Assembly (NCBI RefSeq): GCF_000284295.1
Contig: NC_017093.1
Location: forward strand, 7,316,001 to 7,380,000
DNA: 64,000 nt
Direction of reading: 5' to 3'
Source of the DNA: Actinoplanes missouriensis 431
GTDB lineage: Bacteria > Actinomycetota > Actinomycetes > Mycobacteriales > Micromonosporaceae
Each line of letters starts with the position of its first letter. Positions within the stretch are counted from its first letter, which is position 1. The position numbers were made by a program, and so were the translations under genes. Shown one piece after another: positions 25,209 to 33,565 of this stretch. Under the pieces are notes generated by a model, which saw only the letters and a program-made list of their open reading frames with translations, was not told the DNA's origin and ran no database searches.

Positions 25209-26813
25209 ATGCCGCGACGCCGCCTGTTGTATCTGCTGGCCGTCGTCGCGCTGCTCGGGCAGATGGCGTTCGCGATGGTCACCACCGCGGTGCAGCAGTC
25301 CCCCACCATCGACGAGCCGGTCTACGTCGCCACCGCCGAGGTCTACCGCCAGCAGCACAGCCTGCGCTACAACCCGGAGCACCCGCCGCTCGGCAAGCTG
25401 GTCATGGCGGCCGGTCTGGCGTTCGCCGGCGCGAAGCTGGACCCGGCCTTCCAGGGCAACCAGACCCGGCTCGGCCGGCACCTGCTCTACGAGAACGGCA
25501 ACAACCCCTTCCGGGTGATGCTGGCGGCCCGGCTGCCGATCATCCTACTGACGCTGCTGTTCGGGCTCGTGGTGCTGGCGTTCGCCCGGGACCTGGCCGG
25601 GCCGGTGGGCGGGCTGATCGCCCTCACCCTGTACGCGTTCTCCCCCGACCTGATCGCGCACGGCTCGCTGGCCACCCTGGACGTGCCGGCCGCCGGGCTG
25701 CTCCTGGTCGCGTTCTGGACGGCGTGGCGGGCCCGCCGGCGGCCACTGCGGTATCTCCCTCTCGCGGGGGCGGCACTGGGCGCGGCACTGGCCACCCGGA
25801 TGAGCGTGCTTCCCGCCGTACCCCTGCTGGTGGTGCTCGCCGGGGTCTCCATGTGGAAAGCGCAGGCGGACCGCCCGGATCGGCGCCGTCGGATCCTGCT
25901 GGCCGGTGGCGCGGCGCTCGCGGTGGGCGTGCTCGCGGCCGCGGTGGTCTGGCTCTGCTATCTGGCCGTCGATCCGCGGCTGCGGTGGACCGCCCCGGCG
26001 AACCTCGCGCACCCCGGCGGGCTGAAAGGGCTGGCGGTGGATCTGCTGCCGTTCCCGCAGGCCTACCGGGACGGGATGCTGATCCAGTTCGGGTTCGAGA
26101 ACAACCAGTTCAACGGGTTCCTGCTGGGTGAGGCGTATCGCGGGTCGCCGTGGTACTACATGCCCGTCGCGCTGCTGATCAAGACACCGCTCGGGATGCT
26201 GGCGCTCTGGGCGGCCGGGGCGATCACCATGCTGGCGCTGCCGCGGCTGCGGGCGGCGGCTCTCTATCTGCTGCCGGTCTCGGCCGTCCTGCTGCTGGTC
26301 ACGATGACCGGCGCCCGCAACTTCGGCACCCGGTACGTGATCTTCCTGCCTCTCTTCCTCGGGGTGGCGGCCGGGACGGTGGCGCTGCTGCGATGGCGCT
26401 GGGCGAAGATCGGGGCCGGGGTGCTGGTGGCTACGGTCGCCGCCGGATCTATGCTGACATTCCCGACATACATCCCTTATTCGAATATCGCGTTCGGCGG
26501 GGCCTCGCACACGCACGAGAACCTGCATGACGCGAACGTCGACTGGGGACAGGACCTGCCCCGCCTCAGCGCGCGCCTGCGGACGGCGTACCCGGAGGAG
26601 AAGGTCTGGCTCGTCTACAAGGGCGCCGGCGTCCCGTCCTATTACGGGATCGTGGCCGGCGACCCCTTTGACGTGCCCGAGCAGCAGGTCCGCGGCCTGC
26701 TCGTCGTCTCCGACTCGCGGGCGGCCCTCGCCACCGGCCGCCTCAAGCGCCTGATCGAGTCGAGCACCCCGATCGATCAGGTCGGCCATTCGATCACCAT
26801 CTATCGCCGCTGA
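25209..26813 (+). CDS. GT-C membrane glycosyltransferase (GT39/PMT-like)
   Basis: 534 residues with about 11 membrane helices. The first external loop carries the Asp-Glu motif TIDEPVYV (about 33-40) and NPEHPPLGK, the usual catalytic signature of polyprenyl-phosphate-dependent mannosyltransferases and ArnT-like enzymes. A soluble C-terminal part (DANVDWGQDLPRLSA, KGAGVPSYYG) follows. The donor is presumably polyprenyl-phosphate-mannose and the acceptor is unknown. It starts 23 nt after the previous gene, so co-transcription is possible. Confidence 0.82.
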   Translation: MPRRRLLYLLAVVALLGQMAFAMVTTAVQQSPTIDEPVYVATAEVYRQQHSLRYNPEHPPLGKLVMAAGLAFAGAKLDPAFQGNQTRLGRHLLYENGNNPFRVMLAARLPIILLTLLFGLVVLAFARDLAGPVGGLIALTLYAFSPDLIAHGSLATLDVPAAGLLLVAFWTAWRARRRPLRYLPLAGAALGAALATRMSVLPAVPLLVVLAGVSMWKAQADRPDRRRRILLAGGAALAVGVLAAAVVWLCYLAVDPRLRWTAPANLAHPGGLKGLAVDLLPFPQAYRDGMLIQFGFENNQFNGFLLGEAYRGSPWYYMPVALLIKTPLGMLALWAAGAITMLALPRLRAAALYLLPVSAVLLLVTMTGARNFGTRYVIFLPLFLGVAAGTVALLRWRWAKIGAGVLVATVAAGSMLTFPTYIPYSNIAFGGASHTHENLHDANVDWGQDLPRLSARLRTAYPEEKVWLVYKGAGVPSYYGIVAGDPFDVPEQQVRGLLVVSDSRAALATGRLKRLIESSTPIDQVGHSITIYRR

Positions 26814-26851
26814 CCCTTCCGGTTACTCGCCGGTAATGCTTAAGTGATGCG

Positions 26852-28483
26852 ATGACGCATTACGACATCGTCGTCGTCGGCAGCGGCTTCGGCGGCAGCG
26901 TCAGCGCCCTGCGCCTGGCGGAGAAGGGATACCGGGTCGGCGTGCTCGAGGCCGGCCGCCGATTCACCCCGGAGACACTGCCCAAGACCTCCTGGGACCT
27001 GCGCAACTTCCTCTGGGCCCCACGCCTCGGCATGCGCGGCATGCAGCGGATCACGCTGCTCAAGGACATCATGGTGCTCTCCGCGGCGGGCGTCGGCGGC
27101 GGCTCGCTGGTCTACGCGAACACGCTCTACCGGCCGCCGGCGCCGTTCTTCGCCGACCCGCACTGGTCCGGGATCACCGACTGGGCGGACGAGCTGGCGG
27201 TCTTCTACGACCAGGCGTCGCGCATGCTCGGCGTCACCGAGCAGCCCACCATGACCCCCTCCGACGTCGTGATCAAGCAGGTGGCCGACGACATGGGCGT
27301 CGGGCACACGTTCCGGCGCACCCCCGTCGGCGTCTACTTCGGCGAGCCCGGCAAGACCGTGCCCGACCCGTACTTCGGGGGCGCCGGCCCGGACCGCACC
27401 GGCTGCGTCGAGTGCGGCAACTGCATGATCGGCTGCAAGGTCGGCGCGAAGAACCGGCTCGACGTCAACTACCTCTACCTGGCCGAACGGTCCGGCGCCG
27501 TGGTGCACCCGGACACCGAGGTGACCTCGCTGCGCCCGGGCTGGCGCCTGGAGACCACCAAGGGAACGTTCACCGCCGATCAGGTGATCCTTTCGGCCGG
27601 GGCGCTCGGCACCCAGCGGCTGCTGCACGCCATGAAAGACACCGGGGTGCTGCCGCAGCTGTCGGATCGGCTGGGTGAGCTGACCCGTACCAACTCGGAG
27701 GCCCTGCTCGGCGCCGCCGTCAAGGACGTCCCCGCCGAGCCCTTCTCCCGGGGCATCGCGATCACGTCGTCGTTCCACCCCGACCCCGACACCCACATCG
27801 AACCCGTCCGCTACGGCCCCGGCAGCAACGCGATGGGCCTGCTCTCCACCCTGCTCGTGGACGGCGGCGGCCGGATCCCGCGGCCGCTGCGGTTCCTCGG
27901 CCAGGCGCTGCGGCACCCGGTCGTGCTGGCCCACTCCCTGTCGGTACGGCGGTGGAGCGAACGGACCATCATCGCGCTCGTCATGCAGTCGGTGGACAAC
28001 TCGCTGACCGTACGGCGTACCCGTCGCGGACGGCTCACCACCTCGCTCGGGCACGGCAAGCCCAACCCGGTCTGGATCCCGGTCGGCCACGAGGCGGTCC
28101 GCCGTCTCGCCGACCGGATCGGCGGCTACCCGGGCGGCACCGTGGGAGACATCTTCAACATCCCGCTCACCGCGCACATCCTCGGCGGGGCCACGATCGG
28201 GGAGTCGGCGTCGTCCGGGGTCGTCGACGCGTACCACCGGGTCTGGGGTTGCCCCGGGCTGCACGTGGTGGACGGCTCGGCGGTGCCGGCGAACCTCGGG
28301 GTCAACCCCTCGCTGACCATCACGGCCATGGCGGAACGGGCGATGTCGCTCTGGCCCAACAAGGGCGACGAGGACCCGCGCCCGGCACCCGGAAGCGGTT
28401 ACCGCCGGCTCGCCCCGGTCCCGCCCCACTTCCCCGCCGTACCGGCCCACGCGCCGACCGCCCTGCGACTGCACCCACGATGA
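26852..28483 (+). CDS. GMC-family FAD oxidoreductase (ChoD-like)
   Basis: 543 residues. N-terminal FAD-binding motif VVVGSGFGGSVSALRLAEKG (7-26), a VGGGSLVYANTLY block, a cysteine-rich loop CVECGNCMIGC (about 184-194), and the C-terminal GMC signature VDGSAVPANLGVNPSLTI. It resembles the cholesterol-oxidase-like ChoD group of mycobacteria and Streptomyces, whose true substrate is uncertain. The Shine-Dalgarno before ATG 26852 is weak. Its TGA overlaps the ATG of the broken AraC frame (ATGA), so that gene was once coupled to it. Confidence 0.85.
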   Translation: MTHYDIVVVGSGFGGSVSALRLAEKGYRVGVLEAGRRFTPETLPKTSWDLRNFLWAPRLGMRGMQRITLLKDIMVLSAAGVGGGSLVYANTLYRPPAPFFADPHWSGITDWADELAVFYDQASRMLGVTEQPTMTPSDVVIKQVADDMGVGHTFRRTPVGVYFGEPGKTVPDPYFGGAGPDRTGCVECGNCMIGCKVGAKNRLDVNYLYLAERSGAVVHPDTEVTSLRPGWRLETTKGTFTADQVILSAGALGTQRLLHAMKDTGVLPQLSDRLGELTRTNSEALLGAAVKDVPAEPFSRGIAITSSFHPDPDTHIEPVRYGPGSNAMGLLSTLLVDGGGRIPRPLRFLGQALRHPVVLAHSLSVRRWSERTIIALVMQSVDNSLTVRRTRRGRLTTSLGHGKPNPVWIPVGHEAVRRLADRIGGYPGGTVGDIFNIPLTAHILGGATIGESASSGVVDAYHRVWGCPGLHVVDGSAVPANLGVNPSLTITAMAERAMSLWPNKGDEDPRPAPGSGYRRLAPVPPHFPAVPAHAPTALRLHPR

Positions 28484-28845
28484 TCCACTCGCTGCCGCTC
28501 GAACCGGTCGGCACGCCGTGCTCCACCGTCACCGGCCGGCCACACGCCCGGCTGCTCTCCTACGGTGGGATCCGCAGCGACGCGCCGATCGGGCACCGGG
28601 TGCTGCCGATCAACATGCCGGCGCTGGTCATCGACATCACCGGCGCGGGCCGGGCGGTGACCGGCGCGGGCGGGTGGTGACCGGCGCGGGCGGGTGGTGA
28701 CCGGCGCGGGCCGGGCGGTGACCGGCGCGGGCCGGGCGGTGACCGGCGCGGGCCGGGCGGTGACCGGCGCGGGCCGGGCGGTGACCGGCGCGGGCCGGGC
28801 GGTGACCGGCGTGCTCGGCGCAGCCGTCGTCTCACGCCAGATGCG
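28480..28845 (+). pseudogene. Broken AraC-family regulator interrupted by a minisatellite
   Basis: ATG 28480 overlaps the oxidase stop and opens a frame of 66 residues. MIHSLPLEPVGTPCS and IGHRVLPINMPALVIDITG look like the N-terminal domain of AraC-family regulators. The frame then runs into 20/21-bp tandem repeats. Two 20-bp units shift the frame and it stops at 28680. Adding back the two missing bases would continue through VTGAGRA heptads into GVLGAAVVSRQMRWGYGV, which also looks AraC-like. The helix-turn-helix half is absent. I read this as a regulator gene destroyed by repeat expansion plus a deletion. Confidence 0.65.
28637..28802. repeat. 21-bp minisatellite, about 8 units
   Basis: Units start at 28637, 28658, 28678, 28698, 28719, 28740, 28761 and 28782; the full unit is TGACCGGCGCGGGCCGGGCGG (21 bp, the last base shared with the next unit in some phasings). 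Two units are 20 bp and differ as GGGCGGGTGG. A degenerate unit follows at 28803. The 21-bp period keeps one frame open as a VTGAGRA heptad. Confidence 0.92.
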
Positions 28846-28935
28846 GTGGGGGTACGGGGTGTCGGCTCCCGCGGCATCACCGTGAACACCGTCTCCCCGG
28901 GCGCCACTGACACCGCACTCAAGCGGATTGCGCGC
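28846..28935 (+). pseudogene. Short-chain dehydrogenase fragment
   Basis: In a different frame from the AraC remnant, RGITVNTVSPGATDTALKR is a near-perfect match to the C-terminal part of SDR-family dehydrogenases (the NxVxPGxxxT segment). Only about 20 to 25 codons survive; no Rossmann motif or catalytic YxxxK precedes it. It is joined directly to the AraC remnant near 28862, so it marks a deletion junction. Confidence 0.65.
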
Positions 28936-29044
28936 ACCGACCGCCGCCAGCGAAGCACTCCACTGCCGACTGCGCCCCGTTGCCAGCTGCGCCCCGTCGC
29001 CAGCCGCGTTCCGCGGGAGGCCGCCCCCACTGCTCGGCTGCGTT

Positions 29045-29084
29045 CCGTGCCCCCCGGGGGTTCGCGGCCCCCGGGGGGGCACGG
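29045..29084. terminator. Large GC hairpin in the pseudogene region
   Basis: CCGTGCCCCCCGGGGG pairs with CCCCCGGGGGGGCACGG (one bulged base), 7-nt loop. It lies downstream of the SDR fragment and may be that lost gene's terminator. The DNA from 28936 to 29121 otherwise shows nothing recognisable. Confidence 0.5.
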
Positions 29085-29121
29085 ACCCGGAGGGCGTGGC
29101 CAGGGGCGCGGCCCCGGAGAG

Positions 29122-29625
29122 TCGCGGATCTTGGAAAGGGCGGCGACGGCTGGCGCTCAGCGCGGACAAACCGGACGCCCGACAGCACTGTTAACCAGCC
29201 CGGCGAGACGAGCTGGCTCCCAGTGTCGCCAGCAGCATGCTCGGGCAGCGCTGTGGACCAGCCGGACCGGCTGGTCCACAGTGTCGGTCCGGCGGCTTTG
29301 ATCACGCGAACCGGGCGCCGCCGACACGCGGCAACGCTTAACTAGGCGGCATGGGGCCCGCGTGTGGCTCACGGGTTCGCCCGCGCCCGAACTCCACACG
29401 CTGCGGAGAGCGGGCGCGCGTGGGCCTTTCCGGGTGCGGGGCATGCCCGGACTCCCCATGTTGTGGGGAGCGCGACCGGGCGGGACTGAGAGGAGAAGGG
29501 CGCAACCACTCACGCACGTGGCCCGGGGCCCCGGCGCGCGGTCTGGGCGCGCCAGCGGCCAGCGCGCCGGCCCCGGGCACCTCGGCGGGAGCAGCGGTCC
29601 GCACCACCGCCGAAGCTACGACATC
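29122..29625. repeat. Long inverted repeat, left arm (504 bp)
   Basis: This arm reappears, inverted and diverged, at 32878-33472. Shared blocks include the GGATCTTGGAAA end, GACGAGCTGG, CAGCATGC, TTTGATCACGCGAACCGGGC, GCGGCAACGCTTAACT, GGGGCATGCCCGGACTCC and the structured element at the gene-proximal end. Short frames run through both arms (a shared STVSVRRL ending on opposite strands) but neither looks like a conserved gene. The arms flank dgt, the LURP-one gene and the metallo-beta-lactamase-fold gene, and sit at the 3' ends of the two outer genes. Confidence 0.8.
29499..29625 (-). repeat. Structured 3'-end element, copy 1 (after dgt)
   Basis: Read in the direction of dgt, the element begins GATGTCGTAGCT 5 nt after the stop and ends GTGAGTGGTTGCGC. 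The central hairpin pairs 29521-29539 with 29562-29578 (17 bp, 2-nt bulge) around a 22-nt loop (29540-29561) holding the palindrome GGCGCGCC. Smaller stems flank it (TCGGCGG / CCGCCGA and CCAC / GTGG). Copy 2 is nearly identical; copy 3 has the same ends and loop length but a different stem sequence with pairing kept. Confidence 0.8.
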
Positions 29626-29630
29626 TGGTT

Positions 29631-31097
29631 CTAAAGGACGAACGCGTCGGTCCAGAGCTGGCGGGAGCGTCCGGAGAGGGCCTCCATCAGGCCGACCGCC
29701 TGGCCGTCGGTGAGGCCGGCCACGAAGTCGATCACGGCGCGGCCGCGGGCTCGGGTGAGGCGTTCCGGGGTGCCGATGGGCAGTTCGGCCTCGGCGAGTT
29801 CGACCAGGTCGCGGAGGCGGCGGGGGAGGCGCTGCTCCTCGTCGGGGTCGGTGAGCCAGGCGAGCAGGGCTTCGACGAGGGAGGCGAGGAGGCGGGCCTG
29901 GCCGCGCTGGTGCAGGGCCAGATCGGGGCGTTCCAGGACGAAGCGGTTCTGCACGAACTTGAGGATCTGGACCTCGTGCCACTGCGCACGGGACAGCTGG
30001 ACATGACCGCTTCGGATCGCGGGCTGGCCGATCAGTTCGATGGTGTCGACGAGGCGGCGGGTCCAGTTCGCGGAGAAGGCGGCGACCCGGGCCTCGGCCT
30101 CTATCGAACCGTCGAACGGGCGGGCCAGCAAACCGTCGACGAGTTCGGCGCGGACGAGTTCCACGGCACCGGCGAAAGCGTCGTCGTCGGCGATCCAGCC
30201 GTCCTTGCGGTGCAGCTGGCGGCGCAGCGACTCGATGGCGCCGCCTGCCCGGTTCAGATCAGTCTCGGCGCCCCAGCGCTGCCAGGCCATCAACTCGGTC
30301 GCGACCGCGCCCTGCTGCAGCACGCCGACCCGGTGGACGTCCTCGAGATCATGGATGGCGTACGCGATGTCGTCGGCCGTGTCCATGACCGACGCCTCGA
30401 CGGTCTGCTGCCAGTCGGCGACCCGCCCGGCGAACGGCGCCCGGGCCGCCCGCATGTCCGTGATCTCGGTGGAGTACGCCCCGAACTTCAGCGACCCGCC
30501 GTCCGGATCGTCCGGGACCATCGAGGCGCCGCGCGGCGCCGGGTCCATGAAACGCGGGTGGGGGTCGGGGTGGTCCCGCCGCGTCCACGGGTATTTCAGG
30601 ATCGCCGCCCGGACCGCGTTCGTCAGGTTCAGCCCGATCGTCGCCTGGCCGCGCACCTCGGTGCTGGTCACGATCCGGTACGACTGGGCGTTGCCCTCGA
30701 ACCCGTCCCGCAGCCGCAGCCGATGCCGCGCCAGCTGGTCGAGCACCCGCTCGCCCAGATGCCCGAACGGCGGGTGACCCAGATCGTGGGCGAGCGCCGC
30801 CGCCTCCACGACGTCCGGGTCGCAGCCGCCCAGTTTGTCGCTCAGATCCGGGTCCGACGCGCGGACCCGCTCGGCGATGGCCCGGCCCACCTGCGCCACC
30901 TTGAGGCTGTGGGTGAGCCGGTTGTGCACGAGCAGGCCCGCCCCGCCCGGACTGATCACCTGGGTGACACCGGCCAGGCGAGCGAGGAACGGCGAACTGA
31001 CGATCCTGTCCCGGTCCACCCGGAAAGGGCTCGACGCGAGGTCGCCGGGAGCGACGAGACTGTCGCCGAAAAGGCGCTGAGCACGGGGATCGTCCAT
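29631..31097 (-). CDS. dgt: dGTP triphosphohydrolase-like HD protein (Dgt)
   Basis: 488 residues. The HD-domain metal ligands are clear: H63 in NRLTHSLKV, H104-D105 in ALAHDLGHPPFGH, and a later aspartate in VMDTADDIAYAIHDLED. Members hydrolyse dNTPs to nucleoside and triphosphate, adjusting pools and in some hosts resisting phage. ATG 31097. The stop is followed after 5 nt by structured element copy 1. It is transcribed in the same direction as the LURP-one gene, 22 nt downstream of it. Confidence 0.9.
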   Translation of the reverse strand: MDDPRAQRLFGDSLVAPGDLASSPFRVDRDRIVSSPFLARLAGVTQVISPGGAGLLVHNRLTHSLKVAQVGRAIAERVRASDPDLSDKLGGCDPDVVEAAALAHDLGHPPFGHLGERVLDQLARHRLRLRDGFEGNAQSYRIVTSTEVRGQATIGLNLTNAVRAAILKYPWTRRDHPDPHPRFMDPAPRGASMVPDDPDGGSLKFGAYSTEITDMRAARAPFAGRVADWQQTVEASVMDTADDIAYAIHDLEDVHRVGVLQQGAVATELMAWQRWGAETDLNRAGGAIESLRRQLHRKDGWIADDDAFAGAVELVRAELVDGLLARPFDGSIEAEARVAAFSANWTRRLVDTIELIGQPAIRSGHVQLSRAQWHEVQILKFVQNRFVLERPDLALHQRGQARLLASLVEALLAWLTDPDEEQRLPRRLRDLVELAEAELPIGTPERLTRARGRAVIDFVAGLTDGQAVGLMEALSGRSRQLWTDAFVL

Positions 31098-31119
31098 CCG
31101 CGCAGGTTACCGGGGCCGG

Positions 31120-31698
31120 CTAGCGCGACTGCAGCGCGTCCAGCGCGACGGCCATCGCCACGATCAGGCGGCGGTCCAGGTTCGGGTCGTGGATCGACAC
31201 CTCGAACCGGTCCCGCAGGCCCCACTTGCGCACCACCGAGAACGCCGGGCGGCCCGCGATCGTGAAGTCGAAGTGGTACGGCAGCCAGGACAGGTAGTCG
31301 ATGAACCGGCGCAGGACGGCCACCAGCATGCTGCGCTCCTGGCCGGTCATCTCGCCGTACCCGGGCTGCTCCAGCACCCAGGTGGAGCGCAGCAGCGACG
31401 CCGCGAAGCTCTTCTTGAACAGGCCGATCGGCTGGCCGTACGCGTCCGTCACGTCGTAGGTCGCGCCCAGGTCGATCACCTGCCGCGCCTTGAAGCCGAG
31501 CAGGGGCTGCTGCTTGGTGTCGTCGGTGTAGAGGGTCACCTGCTCCTTGAACGCGAGCCGTTTCTGCTGGGCGAACGCCAGCACACCGGCCTCCCGGCCG
31601 TCCGGGGAGACGGCGTGCACCTCGTACTGGTTGACCATGAAACGGATCCGCTGCCGGATGATGAGCTGCTGCTGAGCCTGAAGGGTGTCGAGCGTCAC
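31120..31698 (-). CDS. LURP-one / scramblase-fold protein
   Basis: 192 residues matching the LURP-one-related/phospholipid-scramblase-like beta-barrel: an N-terminal region RQRIRFMVNQYEVHAV, a repeated F-K-A-R-Q-V-I-D / Y-D-V-T-D-A-Y-G pattern, and a hydrophobic last helix (RLIVAMAVALDAL) inside the barrel. The molecular role of bacterial members is unknown; membrane or tubby-like lipid interaction is possible. The start is GTG 31698 with no Shine-Dalgarno, perhaps leaderless. Divergent from the hydrolase gene at 31763. Confidence 0.78.
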   Translation of the reverse strand: MTLDTLQAQQQLIIRQRIRFMVNQYEVHAVSPDGREAGVLAFAQQKRLAFKEQVTLYTDDTKQQPLLGFKARQVIDLGATYDVTDAYGQPIGLFKKSFAASLLRSTWVLEQPGYGEMTGQERSMLVAVLRRFIDYLSWLPYHFDFTIAGRPAFSVVRKWGLRDRFEVSIHDPNLDRRLIVAMAVALDALQSR

Positions 31699-31762
31699 GC
31701 GGCGAGTGTTTCATGCCGGACGTGGTGGCCGGGCACGGCAGGGGGCGGTCAAACTGGTGGGT

Positions 31763-32869
31763 ATGGCGAAGCGACCGCGTACCCGTACCGTGTTGGCTCT
31801 GGCTGCTCTCGGCGCCGCGGCGGTGTGGGCCGCCCGTGACGTCCCCGCGCAGCTCGGGGCCCGGGCCCGCGGTGAGCGCCGCGCCCGGATCGAGGAGTCC
31901 CCGCAGTTCTCCGGCGGCAAGTTCCGCAACACCGTGCCGGCCACCATGATCACGGCCACCTCGATGCCGAAGGTCGCCGCCGCGACGCTCACCGGCCGCG
32001 AGGCGCGCCACCCGCACCAGCCGATCCCGCTCGTCACGCCGGTGCCCGGGCAGGACGCGTCCGGGCTGCACGTGACGTGGTTCGGGCACTCCTCGGCGCT
32101 CGTCGAGATCGAGGGACGGCGCATCCTGCTCGACCCGGTGTGGAGCGACCGCTGCTCCCCGTCCCGCCTCACCGGCCCGCGCCGCCTGCACGAACCGCCG
32201 CTGCCGCTGCGCGAGCTGCCCCCGCTGGACGCCGTGGTGATCTCTCACGACCACTACGACCACCTCGACATGACCACGATCCAGAACCTGGTCGACCTGC
32301 AGGCCGCGCCGTTCCTGGTGCCGCTCGGCGTCGGCGCCCACCTGGAGCGATGGGGCGTGCCGCCGACCCGCATCATCGAGCTCGACTGGAACGAGAAAGC
32401 CAAGGTCAACGGCGTCGAGCTGGTGGCGACCCCGGCCCGGCACTTCTCCGGCCGCGGCTTCAGCCGGGACGAGACGCTCTGGGCCAGCTGGGTGATCAAC
32501 GGCCCGACGCGCAAAGTGTTCTACTCCGGCGACACCGGCTACTTCCCCGGATTCGCCGAGATCGGCGCCGAGCACGGCCCGTTCGACGCCACACTGGTCC
32601 AGGTCGGCGCCTACGGTGACGCCTGGCCCGACATCCACATGCTCCCCGAGGACGGCGTCGCCATGCACGTCGACGTCCGTGGCGGCCTGATGATCCCGGT
32701 CCACTGGGCCACGTTCAACCTGGCCCTGCACGACTGGCCGGAGCCCGCCGACCGCACCTGGCGCGAGGCGAAGGCACGCGGCGTCACCCTGGCCATCCCC
32801 CGCCCCGGCGAGCGCGTCGACGTCGACAACCCGCCGCCCGTCGACGGCTGGTGGCAGCAGATCGCCTGA
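31763..32869 (+). CDS. Metallo-beta-lactamase-fold hydrolase (NAPE-PLD/UlaG-like)
   Basis: 368 residues with an N-terminal hydrophobic segment (about 9-25) that may anchor or export it. Zinc ligands are in SHDHYDHLD (HxHxDH), RHFSGRG and SGDTGYFPGF, with a last histidine in VHWATFNLALHDW. The WFGHSSALVEIEG block is typical of the NAPE-PLD/RomA branch that cleaves lipid phosphodiesters. The function is inferred from the fold. The stop is followed after 8 nt by structured element copy 2. Confidence 0.82.
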   Translation: MAKRPRTRTVLALAALGAAAVWAARDVPAQLGARARGERRARIEESPQFSGGKFRNTVPATMITATSMPKVAAATLTGREARHPHQPIPLVTPVPGQDASGLHVTWFGHSSALVEIEGRRILLDPVWSDRCSPSRLTGPRRLHEPPLPLRELPPLDAVVISHDHYDHLDMTTIQNLVDLQAAPFLVPLGVGAHLERWGVPPTRIIELDWNEKAKVNGVELVATPARHFSGRGFSRDETLWASWVINGPTRKVFYSGDTGYFPGFAEIGAEHGPFDATLVQVGAYGDAWPDIHMLPEDGVAMHVDVRGGLMIPVHWATFNLALHDWPEPADRTWREAKARGVTLAIPRPGERVDVDNPPPVDGWWQQIA

Positions 32870-32877
32870 AGAACTTC

Positions 32878-33004
32878 GATGTCGTAGCTTCGGCGGTGGT
32901 GCAGACCGCTGCTCCCGCCGAGGTGCCCGGGGCCGGCGCGCTGGGCGCTGGCGCGCCCAGACCGCGCGCCGGGGCCCCGGGCCACGTGCGTGAGTGGTTG
33001 CGCC
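32878..33004 (+). repeat. Structured 3'-end element, copy 2 (after the hydrolase gene)
   Basis: Same orientation relative to its upstream gene as copies 1 and 3: GATGTCGTAGCT starts 8 nt after the stop at 32869 and GTGAGTGGTTGCGC closes it. The central stem is 32925-32941 with 32964-32982, again with a 22-nt loop. It differs from copy 1 at only a few positions. Confidence 0.8.
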
Positions 33005-33271
33005 CTTCTCCTCTCAGTCCCGCCCGCCCGCGGTCCCTCACAACGTGCGGAGTCCGGTCAGTCCCGCCCGCTCGCGCTCCCCACAACGTGCGGAGTCCGG
33101 GCATGCCCCGCACCCGAAAGCCGCACGCACGCCGGCCGCTCCTGCCAGCGCGTGAAGTCCGGGCGCGCAGCGAACCCGGAAGGCACAGGCGGGCCCGTGC
33201 CGCGCAGTTAAGCGTTGCCGCGTGTCGGCGGCGCCCGGTTCGCGTGATCAAAGCCGCCGAACCGACACTGT

Positions 33272-33334
33272 GGACCGGCCGGTCCGGCCGGTCCGGCTGG
33301 TCCGGCCGGTCCCAGTGGTCCCGCTGGTCCGGCT
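33272..33334. repeat. 9-bp minisatellite, 7 units
   Basis: Seven consecutive 9-mers of the form GGTCCGGCC or GGTCCGGCT, with variants GGACCGGCC, GGTCCCAGT and GGTCCCGCT. The matching place in the left arm has about three such units, so the array grew (or shrank) after the arms separated. Confidence 0.85.
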
Positions 33335-33565
33335 GGTGGTCAGCGCTGCCCGGGCATGCTGCTGACAACACTGGTAACCAGCTCGTCTCGCCCGGCTGGT
33401 TGACAGTGCTGTCGGCCGCCCGGTTTGTCCGCACTGAGCGCCAGCCGGCATCGGCGTTTCCAAGATCTGCGAACCAGGGGACCGCAAGGCCGGGGACCGA
33501 GCGCTGAGTGTGCCAACTTTCATCGATCACTAGCGCCTATTGGTTGGCGATGGAAACCTGTTGGC

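Larger units (their letters stand above)
32878..33472. repeat. Long inverted repeat, right arm (595 bp)
   Basis: Inverted counterpart of 29122-29625. It is longer because of a ~44-bp tandem duplication (33015-33058 and 33059-33101, both containing CACAACGTGCGGAGTCC) and an expanded 9-bp minisatellite (33272-33334). The outer end is CCAAGATCTGCGA (33460-33472). From 33473 to 33565 nothing is recognisable except the probable promoter of the next gene. Confidence 0.8.

Noticed and set aside
28637..28802. Possible CRISPR-like array
   Set aside because: Units are contiguous with no unique spacers; it is a minisatellite.
28846..29301. A 151-codon frame running from the SDR fragment into the inverted-repeat arm
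   Set aside because: Only the first ~20 codons resemble a protein; the rest is repeat DNA also open in other frames in the other arm.
29499..29625. Integron attC site, suggested by position directly after stop codons and by the hairpin
   Set aside because: There is no RYYYAAC/GTTRRRY core pair at the ends, no integrase gene, and the perfect central stem is unlike the imperfect attC arms.
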